Below are positions 15,591 through 22,685 of a stretch of 44,547 nucleotides of DNA, piece by piece (position 1 is the first letter of the stretch; the number at the start of each line of letters is the position of its first letter). The translations under genes and the position numbers were made by a program. The notes under the pieces are model-generated. The model had not been told where the DNA came from. It was given only the letters and a program-made list of their open reading frames with translations, and made no database searches. This stretch comes from an uncultured Lachnospiraceae bacterium (lineage in GTDB: Bacteria; Bacillota; Clostridia; Lachnospirales; Lachnospiraceae). Location of the stretch: positions 1 to 44,547 of the forward strand of contig CASCWU010000017.1 in NCBI GenBank assembly GCA_949155905.1, in the 5' to 3' direction.

Positions 15591-15968
15591 ATGACCATAG
15601 GAGAGCTGCAAAAGCTGAATATTTTAGAGGTTGTCAATGCAGGGGAAGAGCCCGAACGGGAGTTAAAAGGTGTATTTTGCTGTGATTTGCTGAGTGTAGC
15701 AATGGGCAGAGGACAAGAGGATGCCGTATGGGTGACGGTGATGGGCAACATCAATACCCTGGCAGTGATGAGCCTGACCGATATGGCCTGCATTGTACTG
15801 GCAGAGGGTGCGGTAATGGACGAGGCCGGGATGACCAAGGCCAGACAGCAGGGCATTCCTGTTTTCCGTACGGAAAACCCGATTTTTGAGACGGCGCTGC
15901 TGTTGTACCGTTGGATCAAAGAAGGAAACGGAGCGGCTGTCACAGAGAACACCGGAGCAGAGGTATGA
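15591..15968 (+). CDS. DRTGG-type small protein (second)
   Basis: 125 residues resembling the 13468 protein in plan: MTIGELQKLNILEVVN, a core LKGVFCCDLLSVAMG, VTVMGNINTLAVMSLTDMAC and RQQGIPVFRTENPIFETALLL. It has an AGGAGG site, lies 14 nt after the group D-like hydrogenase gene, and overlaps the PHP gene by 4 bp (ATGA), so it is in the same operon. Such small proteins recur next to HydS-type hydrogenases and PHP proteins in Clostridia. A ligand-binding role is inferred and the ligand is unknown. Confidence 0.75.
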   Translation: MTIGELQKLNILEVVNAGEEPERELKGVFCCDLLSVAMGRGQEDAVWVTVMGNINTLAVMSLTDMACIVLAEGAVMDEAGMTKARQQGIPVFRTENPIFETALLLYRWIKEGNGAAVTENTGAEV

Positions 15969-16744
15969 TGCGGTTTTCTTACGATCTGCATCTGCATTCC
16001 TGCCTGTCACCGCGCGGGGATGAGGATATGACGCCTGGAAATATTGTTGGAATGGCAGCGGTTAAGGGGTTAGATGTGATAGCCGTAACGGATCACAATT
16101 CCTGCCGGAACTGCGCTGCGGCGATAGAGATAGGAGAACAGTACGGTGTCCTGGTGATTCCGGGGATGGAGCTGACGACAATGGAGGAAATCCATGTCGT
16201 TTGCCTGTTCCCAAAGCTGGAGCAGGCATTGGAGTTTGACCGCTATGTCTATGAGAAGCTGCAAAAAATTCCGAATAAAGCAGAGATTTTCGGCCATCAG
16301 TACCAGAGAGACGCCGAGGATCGGATCATCGGCGAGGAGGAATATTTGCTGATCAATGCGACAGACATCAGCTTTGAGGAGGTTTATAGTGCGGTAGAGC
16401 GTTGCAGCGGTCTGATGATACCAGCTCATATCGACAAGACGGCGAACAGCCTGATTGCAAATCTTGGCTATATTCCGCCGGACAGCCGGTTTGTCTGTGC
16501 AGAGGTCAAAAACCTGGAAAAGCTACCGGAATTGGAGGAACAGTTTCCTTATTTAAAAAACTGCCGGATCATCACCGATTCCGATGCGCATTATCTGGAG
16601 CATATCCATGAGCCGATAAACTGGCTGGAGGCAGAGGAAAAAACGGCAGAGGCAGTCATAAGAGCGCTGGCCGCAACGAATGGATCGAATGAGGCCGTCG
16701 GCTTGTATGGGGAAAAATACAGAAAAATGTCACCGGACAAGTAG
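15965..16744 (+). CDS. PHP-domain metal-dependent phosphoesterase
   Basis: 259 residues with the ordered PHP metal-site motifs DLHLHSCLSPRG (near 7), VTDHNSCRNC (near 43), PGMELTTMEEIHV (near 70), PAHIDK (near 157) and TDSDAHYLEHI (near 205). The single domain has no polymerase attached, like the YciV/TrpH group that hydrolyses 3',5'-nucleoside bisphosphates or short oligonucleotides. The ATG pair at 15965/15968 overlaps the previous stop. Its place among hydrogenase-sensor genes suggests it degrades or makes a small nucleotide signal there, but no substrate can be read from the sequence. Confidence 0.88.
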   Translation: MMRFSYDLHLHSCLSPRGDEDMTPGNIVGMAAVKGLDVIAVTDHNSCRNCAAAIEIGEQYGVLVIPGMELTTMEEIHVVCLFPKLEQALEFDRYVYEKLQKIPNKAEIFGHQYQRDAEDRIIGEEEYLLINATDISFEEVYSAVERCSGLMIPAHIDKTANSLIANLGYIPPDSRFVCAEVKNLEKLPELEEQFPYLKNCRIITDSDAHYLEHIHEPINWLEAEEKTAEAVIRALAATNGSNEAVGLYGEKYRKMSPDK

Positions 16745-16828
16745 ACAGTCTTTCCGGGATATGCTAAGCAGAACCCTCTCAGGGGAAAATCAAACAAGCA
16801 GCAAAGGGCTGCAGAATGGAGGAATATC

Positions 16829-17071
16829 ATGGTTATTACAATTTGTATCGGAAGCTCTTGTCACTTAAAGGGCTCCAGGGACATCATTGCAAAGCTGGAG
16901 GAGCTGGTAGCAGCACATCAGCTAGGGGACAAGGTAGAGCTGTCCGGTTCATTCTGTATGGGGGAATGTGTAAAGGGTGTTTGCGTGAAGCTGGACGGGG
17001 AGTTGTTTTCCCTTTCGCCGGATACGACAGAAGCCTTTTTTGAACAGGAAGTATTAAAACGCATTGCCTAA
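16829..17071 (+). CDS. Short thioredoxin-like [2Fe-2S] protein (NuoE C-terminal type)
   Basis: 80 residues, just the thioredoxin-like cluster fold, with CIGSSCHLKGS at the N-terminus and CMGECVKGVC after it. It lacks the N-terminal helical bundle of full NuoE. It is directly upstream of the HydS-like gene. It is likely an electron carrier between the sensor hydrogenase and an unknown partner. GGAGG precedes the ATG. A gap of 84 nt separates it from the PHP gene. Confidence 0.87.
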   Translation: MVITICIGSSCHLKGSRDIIAKLEELVAAHQLGDKVELSGSFCMGECVKGVCVKLDGELFSLSPDTTEAFFEQEVLKRIA

Positions 17072-17102
17072 AAACAGGTAAAAATGAAGGATGGATGAAA
17101 CA

Positions 17103-18899
17103 ATGAATGTAATTGATTTCAAAGAAGCAAAATGTAAAAACTGTTATAAGTGTATCAGAGCCTGTGAGGTAAAGGCGATTACGGTAAAAAACGAGCAGGC
17201 ACAGATTTTAAATGACAAATGTATCCTGTGCGGGCATTGTATGGAGGTCTGCCCGCAGAATGCCAAGACGTTCAGCAGCGATTTGGAAATGGTAAAGGGC
17301 TTTTTGGCACAGGGGATACCGACGATTATTTCCCTGGCTCCGTCGTATTTGGGGATTTTAAAGTTTCAAAAGCCAGGACAGGTGGTGGCCGGACTGAAAA
17401 GACTGGGCTTTTCTCAGGTACGGGAAACGGCAGAGGGTGCAGTTTACGTAACCGAGGAATACAACCGTTTGCTGCAGGAGGGGACGATGGAAAACATCAT
17501 TACGACCTGCTGTCCGAGCGCCAATGATTTGATTGAGATCTATTATCCAGAATTAGTAAAATACATGGCGCCAGTGGTTTCCCCAATGATTGCCCATGGA
17601 AAGGTGATCAAAAACTTGTTTGGCGATCAGGTCAAGGTAGTCTTTTTGGGGCCTTGTCTGGCGAAAAAGAGAGAAGCCCTAAACGATGCCAGAACAGCCG
17701 GTTACATAGATGCCGTCCTGCATTTCTTTGAGTTTGAGGACTGGCTGCGGGAGGAGGGAATCGAGCTGTCCGAGCTTCCAGAGGAGCCGTTTGACAATCC
17801 GAATCCAGAGGTCAACCGTCTCTATCCGGTCAGCAGCGGTGTTTTGTCTGCCGTAGTAGCAGACGGAAAGCAGGATTCTTACCGGAAGTTTTATGTGCAT
17901 GGCATGAAAAATGCGACGGATTTGTTGGACAGCATGAACCGGGGCGATATCAAGGGCAGCTTTATTGAACTGAATATCTGCAATGGCGGCTGTATCAAGG
18001 GACCTGCCGTAGACAGAGAGTCGATTTCCCGTTTTAAGGTAAAGCTGGATATGGAAGAGCAAATCGCAAAGGTTCCGCCAAAGAAAGAGGAATTTATGCC
18101 GCCTAAGGCTGCAGGGGAACTGACCGCTTCAGCGAAGCTGTTGGAAAAGCCGCAGGAGGAACGGGAGGAGTTATCTTTTGCCAAGGCCTTCCAGGATCGT
18201 TCTCCAAAGGATGCTGTGCCGACAGAAGAGGAGATCCGCGCAATTTTGCGGAAGATCGGCAAGACCGAGCCGGAACACGAACTCAACTGCGGCGCCTGTG
18301 GGTATTCGACCTGCCGGGAAAAGGCGGTTGCGGTGTTCCAGAAAAAGGCAGAGCTGTATATGTGTATTCCATATATGCACGAACGGGCAGAGTCAATGTC
18401 CAATTTCGTCCTCGATACTACCCCGAATATTATCCTGGTAGTCGATCCGGATATGAAGATCATCGAATTCAATCATGCCGCTAGGAAATATTTCCACTTG
18501 ACTTATGCTGAGGCATTGGATAAATATTTATTTGAGCTGATTGATCACAGTGATTTTGAAGAGGTTATGAGAACGAAGCAAAATATTCTGGGCAAAAAGG
18601 TTCGCTATGAGGATTTGGGCATTACGACCTCTCAGGATATTGTCTATATGAAAAAGCAGGATGCAGTACTGGGGATTTTCCAGGATATCACCAAGGAAGA
18701 GGAAGCAGAAAAGCAGTCCTATCAGCTCAAGGTAGAGACGATTGAAATGGCACAGGCGGTCATTGATAGGCAGATGACGGTGGCACAGGAGATCGCGGGG
18801 CTTCTCGGCGAAACAACAGCAGAAACGAAGGTGACGCTGACAAAGCTTAGGGATATGATTCTGGGTGAGGAAACCGATATCCAGGAAGGCATCGGCTAA
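17103..18899 (+). CDS. hydS: PAS-containing sensory [FeFe]-hydrogenase, group C / HydS-like
   Basis: 598 residues. Ferredoxin domain with CKNCYKCIRAC and CILCGHCMEVC (about 10-50). H-cluster domain with TTCCPSANDL (about 134), LGPCLAKKREA (about 182) and NICNGGCIKGP (about 291). Then a linker, a cluster motif CGACGYSTC with a later Cys (about 396-421), a PAS domain (about 430-530) and a C-terminal helix suited to signal relay. There is no kinase or cyclase output domain, so the signal probably passes to the SpoIIE-type phosphatase encoded 16 nt downstream. The HndD-type C-terminal tail is absent. An ATG at 17091 is a possible alternative start. H2 sensing is inferred from family resemblance. 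Confidence 0.9.
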   Translation: MNVIDFKEAKCKNCYKCIRACEVKAITVKNEQAQILNDKCILCGHCMEVCPQNAKTFSSDLEMVKGFLAQGIPTIISLAPSYLGILKFQKPGQVVAGLKRLGFSQVRETAEGAVYVTEEYNRLLQEGTMENIITTCCPSANDLIEIYYPELVKYMAPVVSPMIAHGKVIKNLFGDQVKVVFLGPCLAKKREALNDARTAGYIDAVLHFFEFEDWLREEGIELSELPEEPFDNPNPEVNRLYPVSSGVLSAVVADGKQDSYRKFYVHGMKNATDLLDSMNRGDIKGSFIELNICNGGCIKGPAVDRESISRFKVKLDMEEQIAKVPPKKEEFMPPKAAGELTASAKLLEKPQEEREELSFAKAFQDRSPKDAVPTEEEIRAILRKIGKTEPEHELNCGACGYSTCREKAVAVFQKKAELYMCIPYMHERAESMSNFVLDTTPNIILVVDPDMKIIEFNHAARKYFHLTYAEALDKYLFELIDHSDFEEVMRTKQNILGKKVRYEDLGITTSQDIVYMKKQDAVLGIFQDITKEEEAEKQSYQLKVETIEMAQAVIDRQMTVAQEIAGLLGETTAETKVTLTKLRDMILGEETDIQEGIG

Positions 18900-18915
18900 A
18901 GGAGGGGGATGGCGA

Positions 18916-20088
18916 ATGAGTGTCAGTATTGATGTGTCCTATAAAAGCCTGAACCACCATCATGAGGAGCTATGTGGAGATAAGGTAGAGATTTTAAAGA
19001 CAGAGGATTCGGATATTGTGATTCTGGCGGACGGAATGGGAAGTGGCGTCAAGGCCAACATCCTCTCTACGCTGACCTCCAAGATTCTTGGTACGATGTT
19101 CCGGATGGGGGCGAAGCTGGAGGAATGTGTGGAAACCATCGTCAAAACGCTGCCGATTTGTCAGGTGCGCCAGGTGGCCTATTCGACGTTTAGTATTTTA
19201 CAGATTTTTAAATCCGGAGAAGCCTATCTGGTAGAATTTGACAATCCGACCTGCGTCTTTGTCCGCGACGGGAAGTTGGTAGAGCTGCCGTTTGTCAAGC
19301 GGGAGATCGAAGGAAAGACGATTCAGGAGTGCCGGTTTGACACGAAGCTAAACGATTGTTTTGTTTTGATGAGTGACGGCGTCATCCATGCAGGAGTAGG
19401 ACAACTATTGAATTTTGGATGGACCTGGCAGAGTATGGCGGATTATACGGTAAAAAGCATGAAAACCACCCGTTCCGCTTCCAGGCTGGCTGCGATTTTA
19501 AGCAAGGCCTGCGACGATTTGTACGAGGGGCAGCCAGGGGATGATACGACGGTAGCGGTGACGAGGGTGATCGAGCGCAAGACGGTCAACCTGTTTACCG
19601 GCCCGCCAAAGACCAAGGAGGACGACGAGCGCTGTATGAAGGAGTTTTTTGCCCAGGAGGGGAAAAAGGCAGTGAGCGGTGGTACAAGTGCCAATATCGT
19701 AGCGAGGTATCTGAATAAGCCGATCAAAACCTCTCTTTCCTATAACGATCCGGAGGTTCCGCCTACAGCCAAAATCGAAGGAATGGATTTGGTGACAGAG
19801 GGCGTGCTGACGTTAAACCGAACGCTGAATCTTTTAAAAACGTATGTAGAAGAGGATATTGACGAAAACTTTTTTATCGAATTAGACCGAGACAACGGCG
19901 GTTCCCAATTAGCCAGAATGATCATTGAGGATTGTACGGATTTCAATCTGTTTGTCGGCAAGGCGATGAACGAGGCGCATCAGAATCCGAACCTGCCGTT
20001 TGACCTTTCGATCCGCCTCCACCTGGTGGAGCAGATCCAGGATCTGGTGACACGGATGGGCAAAACCGTCCGGGTGAAATATTATTAG
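18916..20088 (+). CDS. SpoIIE-type PP2C serine phosphatase
   Basis: 390 residues. The N-terminal PP2C/SpoIIE fold shows the metal motifs LADGMGSGVKANIL (about 34-47), LMSDGVIHAG (about 151-160) and GDDTTVAVTR (about 210-219). A further C-terminal region of about 160 residues (from about 230) is helical and unassigned. Soluble, without membrane segments. GGAGGGGG lies 7 nt before the ATG at 18916. It is next to the PAS hydrogenase, so the plausible scheme is that the redox or H2 state controls dephosphorylation of a partner, opposing the RsbW-like kinase at 13814. Confidence 0.9.
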   Translation: MSVSIDVSYKSLNHHHEELCGDKVEILKTEDSDIVILADGMGSGVKANILSTLTSKILGTMFRMGAKLEECVETIVKTLPICQVRQVAYSTFSILQIFKSGEAYLVEFDNPTCVFVRDGKLVELPFVKREIEGKTIQECRFDTKLNDCFVLMSDGVIHAGVGQLLNFGWTWQSMADYTVKSMKTTRSASRLAAILSKACDDLYEGQPGDDTTVAVTRVIERKTVNLFTGPPKTKEDDERCMKEFFAQEGKKAVSGGTSANIVARYLNKPIKTSLSYNDPEVPPTAKIEGMDLVTEGVLTLNRTLNLLKTYVEEDIDENFFIELDRDNGGSQLARMIIEDCTDFNLFVGKAMNEAHQNPNLPFDLSIRLHLVEQIQDLVTRMGKTVRVKYY

Positions 20089-20193
20089 CAGGCTCCATTC
20101 GTCAGGCTCCATCAGCCGTAACAGCATGACAACCTTCTATAGGGATGGCAACCAAAGGATCCTGATAGACTCTAAATGGCAAGGAGAGAACAT

Positions 20194-21687
20194 ATGTTAA
20201 AAATAGAAAATGATATCGGAAGAATCAAGCACGAGGTATTATATGAGGTGGCGAAATTTGCCTTTGAAGGGGAACCGGCGGGCGGCTTAGAGCAGATGCC
20301 TTATGAGATGATTCCAGGACCGAGGCCGCAGTTTCGCTGCTGTATTTACAAAGAGCGCGAGATCATCCGCGAGCGGATCCGGCTGGCACAGGGAAAATCT
20401 CCGGTGGCAGGAAAGGACAATAAAAACATCGTTCAGGTTATTACCTCAGCCTGCGAGGGTTGTCCGATCACCCGTTTTGTCGTGACGGATAACTGCCAGA
20501 AATGTATGAGCAAAAAGTGTCAGGCTGCCTGTAATTTCGGTGCGATTTCGATGTCCCGGGATCGCGCCTACATCGATCCGAGCAAATGCAAGGAATGTGG
20601 CAAATGTTCCCAGGCATGTCCGTATAATGCGATTGCTGACCTGATGCGTCCATGTAAAAGAAGCTGTCCGGTGGATGCCATTTCGATGGACGAAAACGGA
20701 ATCGTCGTGATCAACGAGGAGCGTTGTATCAACTGCGGCGCCTGTATCAAGGACTGTCCATTCGGTGCGATTTCCGACCGTTCCTTTATCGTCGATGTGA
20801 TCCGGATGCTGCGGGCCGGGCTTCCGGTCTATGCGATGGTAGCGCCGGCTATCGAGGGGCAGTTTGGCGATGCGACAGTAGCGGATATTGCAGAGGCTGT
20901 GCGGAAGCTGGGCTTTACGGATATGTACGAGGTATCCTTAGGAGCCGATTTGACGGCTGCCGGAGAGGCGAAGGAATGGGCAGAGGCCTATGCGGAGGGC
21001 AAAAAGATGACGACCTCCTGCTGCCCGGCCTTTGTCAATATGATCAAAAAGCATTTTCCGCAGCTTTTGCCGAATATGTCCACTACAGCCTCTCCAATGG
21101 TAGCAGTAGCCCGTTACATCAAGGCAGTTCATCCAGATGCGATGACTGTGTTTATCGGGCCGTGTATTGCGAAAAAGGGCGAGGTATTGGATACGATTAC
21201 CCAGCATGCAGCGGACTATGCCCTGACCTTTGACGAGCTGTTCGCCATGCTGCGTGCAAAGGATATCAAGGTAGAGGCCAGCGGCTTAGAGCAGCAGCAG
21301 GGCAGTATTTACGGGCGGCGCTTCTCCCAGAGCGGCGGCGTAACGAAGGCTGTGCTGCAAAGCTTAAAGGAAACCGGAGAAAATACCAATGTTCAGGTAA
21401 AGGTCTGCAACGGAGCGGCAGAGTGCAAGAAGGCGCTGATGCTGCTGCGTGCCGGAAAGCTGCCGGAGGACTTTATCGAGGGTATGGCCTGCGAGGGCGG
21501 CTGCGTCAACGGGCCGGGGGCGATTGCCTATGGGCCTACGGTCATGAAGGCCAGAGAAACCTCCCTGGCGCAAGGCGACGGACGCGGCGTGTATGAGAAC
21601 TTGCAACAGTTTGAAGTCGGCTCCCAGGAAAATATGACGTTAGAGAAGCTTACGCATCCGAAGCATCCGCGGAGGTTTGAGCAGTAG
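20194..21687 (+). CDS. [FeFe]-hydrogenase, monomeric ferredoxin type (group B-like)
   Basis: 497 residues. After about 75 residues of unassigned N-terminus come Cys-rich [4Fe-4S] segments: CQKCMSKKCQAAC, CKECGKCSQACPYNAI with CKRSCPVDAI, and CINCGACIKDCPFGAI. The H-cluster domain has MTTSCCPAFVNM (L1 with the full Cys pair), FIGPCIAKKGEV (L2) and GMACEGGCVNGPG (L3). This arrangement matches the ferredoxin-dependent group B hydrogenases of Clostridia, expected to be catalytically competent. I start it at the ATG 20194, because AAGGAGAG precedes it and would lie inside the frame opened at 20176. It is 105 nt after the phosphatase gene, so it may be a separate or attenuated unit. Confidence 0.92.
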   Translation: MLKIENDIGRIKHEVLYEVAKFAFEGEPAGGLEQMPYEMIPGPRPQFRCCIYKEREIIRERIRLAQGKSPVAGKDNKNIVQVITSACEGCPITRFVVTDNCQKCMSKKCQAACNFGAISMSRDRAYIDPSKCKECGKCSQACPYNAIADLMRPCKRSCPVDAISMDENGIVVINEERCINCGACIKDCPFGAISDRSFIVDVIRMLRAGLPVYAMVAPAIEGQFGDATVADIAEAVRKLGFTDMYEVSLGADLTAAGEAKEWAEAYAEGKKMTTSCCPAFVNMIKKHFPQLLPNMSTTASPMVAVARYIKAVHPDAMTVFIGPCIAKKGEVLDTITQHAADYALTFDELFAMLRAKDIKVEASGLEQQQGSIYGRRFSQSGGVTKAVLQSLKETGENTNVQVKVCNGAAECKKALMLLRAGKLPEDFIEGMACEGGCVNGPGAIAYGPTVMKARETSLAQGDGRGVYENLQQFEVGSQENMTLEKLTHPKHPRRFEQ

Positions 21688-21780
21688 GAAGTAGGGAAAA
21701 GATGGGAAAGGCAGTAAAGCGTAATGAGAAGTAGTAAGAAGTAGGAAAAGACAGTAAGAGATACGAAAAGAATTAGAAAT
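21688..21780 (+). repeat. Purine-rich imperfect repeats after the group B hydrogenase
   Basis: Degenerate copies of GAAGTAGG(A/G)AAAAGA recur, for example near 21689, 21720 and 21737, between the stop codon and the terminator. The plus strand here is almost pyrimidine-free. No gene is visible. Confidence 0.4.
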
Positions 21781-21784
21781 ATAG

Positions 21785-21824
21785 AAAGAACTCCTCGTCT
21801 GCGAAGCAGGCGGGGAGTTCTTTT
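21785..21824 (+). terminator. Terminator between convergent hydrogenase and hicBA genes
   Basis: An 18-bp stem with two G-U pairs (21785-21802 with 21806-21823), GAA loop, ending TTCTTTT. It ends the hydrogenase transcript; on the minus strand it lies just past the hicB stop and may serve that operon too. Confidence 0.8.
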
Positions 21825-21842
21825 GGAGAAATAAAAATGAAA

Positions 21843-22244
21843 TCAGGCATTTGCCTGGATTTTAGAAAGAAGCGCTTCCTGCAGAATCTGGGAAAAATTT
21901 AAGTCCATTGCCATAGCTGCTTCGTTTAGCCATTCCGGGATACTTAGCGTCTTTTTTACGGCACGGGAGCTGGTGCGTTTTTTGTAGGCCAGCATATCAA
22001 ACTCCATGACAACAAGGAAGGAATCAGCTTCCGGAGAAATGGAGGTCGGATCGGAGGCGGCAGGGAGAGGTTCGTGTTCCTGTTCCCGGCATACCAATGC
22101 CAGCCCCAATGCGTCCGCTGCCATTTCATAGGCTTGTTCCATATCATCACCCTGTGTAAGACATTCCGGAATATCCGGGAAGGAAACCCAGAAACCACCT
22201 TCTTCTGCTTTGTGGAATAAGGCAGGGTAAAATAATTTTTTCAT
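21843..22244 (-). CDS. hicB: HicB-family antitoxin
   Basis: 133 residues. The N-terminal HicB fold has FYPALFHKAEEGGFWVSFPD, then PECLTQGDDMEQAYEMAADA, typical of a degraded RNase-H-like domain. The C-terminal part (KTLSIPEWLNEAAMAMDLNF and SQILQEALLSKI) looks like a ribbon-helix-helix DNA-binding domain. HicB neutralises HicA and represses the operon. GGAGG precedes the ATG. It is downstream of hicA by 27 nt, the usual order. Confidence 0.9.
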   Translation of the reverse strand: MKKLFYPALFHKAEEGGFWVSFPDIPECLTQGDDMEQAYEMAADALGLALVCREQEHEPLPAASDPTSISPEADSFLVVMEFDMLAYKKRTSSRAVKKTLSIPEWLNEAAMAMDLNFSQILQEALLSKIQANA

Positions 22245-22271
22245 ATGATATCCTCCTTTATAGAGTTACTG

Positions 22272-22460
22272 CTATTTAAGTCCGGCTTGCTTTAGGATGG
22301 CTTGCTCCAAGCCCTTTTTTAAATCGGTATTATGATAGGGAACTTCTGTCTGACGTCCCGTTTTTTCATTTCTCATTTTGACGTGGGAGCCATTTTGCCC
22401 TACAATTTTAAATCCGTGTTTTTTTAGATGTTGTATCATCTCACGTGACGTCATTGGCAT
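22272..22460 (-). CDS. hicA: HicA-family toxin (mRNA interferase)
   Basis: 62 residues with the double-stranded-RNA-binding-like HicA fold: SREMIQHLKKHGFKIVGQNG, SHVKMRNEKTGRQTEVPYH and LKKGLEQAILKQAGL. The catalytic histidine corresponds to GSHVKM. Known HicA toxins cut mRNA and tmRNA. The ATG at 22460 has GGAG about 10 nt upstream; an ATG at 22454 (MTSRE) is nearly as good. Confidence 0.93.
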   Translation of the reverse strand: MPMTSREMIQHLKKHGFKIVGQNGSHVKMRNEKTGRQTEVPYHNTDLKKGLEQAILKQAGLK

Positions 22461-22495
22461 TCCAGAAATTCTCCTTTTTCTTTTTTGATGTTTTC

Positions 22496-22524
22496 ATCAT
22501 AACACGTAATATTACGTATGTCAA
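22496..22524 (-). promoter_or_regulatory. hicAB promoter with palindromic operator between -35 and -10
   Basis: On the minus strand TTGACA (22524-22519) and TATGAT (22501-22496) are 17 nt apart. The spacer contains the perfect palindrome ACGTAATATTACGT (22504-22517). A dyad in this place is what an autorepressing HicB ribbon-helix-helix antitoxin would be expected to bind. Confidence 0.8.
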
Positions 22525-22580
22525 GAGCATAGATTTTTTTAATCAAAATTCATAAAATAAAATTAAAAGATTGGGAAATG

Positions 22581-22652
22581 AGTTATCAAACTTAAAATAT
22601 AGTTATCAAATTTCCTGTTTTAGTTGACAAAAATAACTTTTTTGATTAGACT
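22581..22652 (+). promoter_or_regulatory. Promoter of the Schlafen-like gene with three phased direct repeats
   Basis: TTGACA (22624-22629) and TAGACT (22647-22652) have a 17-nt spacer. AGTTATCAAA occurs at 22581 and 22601, and a variant, AGTTGACAAA, at 22622 overlaps the -35. The repeat starts are 20 and 21 bp apart, about two helical turns, as expected for a regulator binding one face of the DNA. Confidence 0.6.
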
Positions 22653-22685
22653 ATACATAAAAAGCCCATAAAGGAGAGAAAAGAA

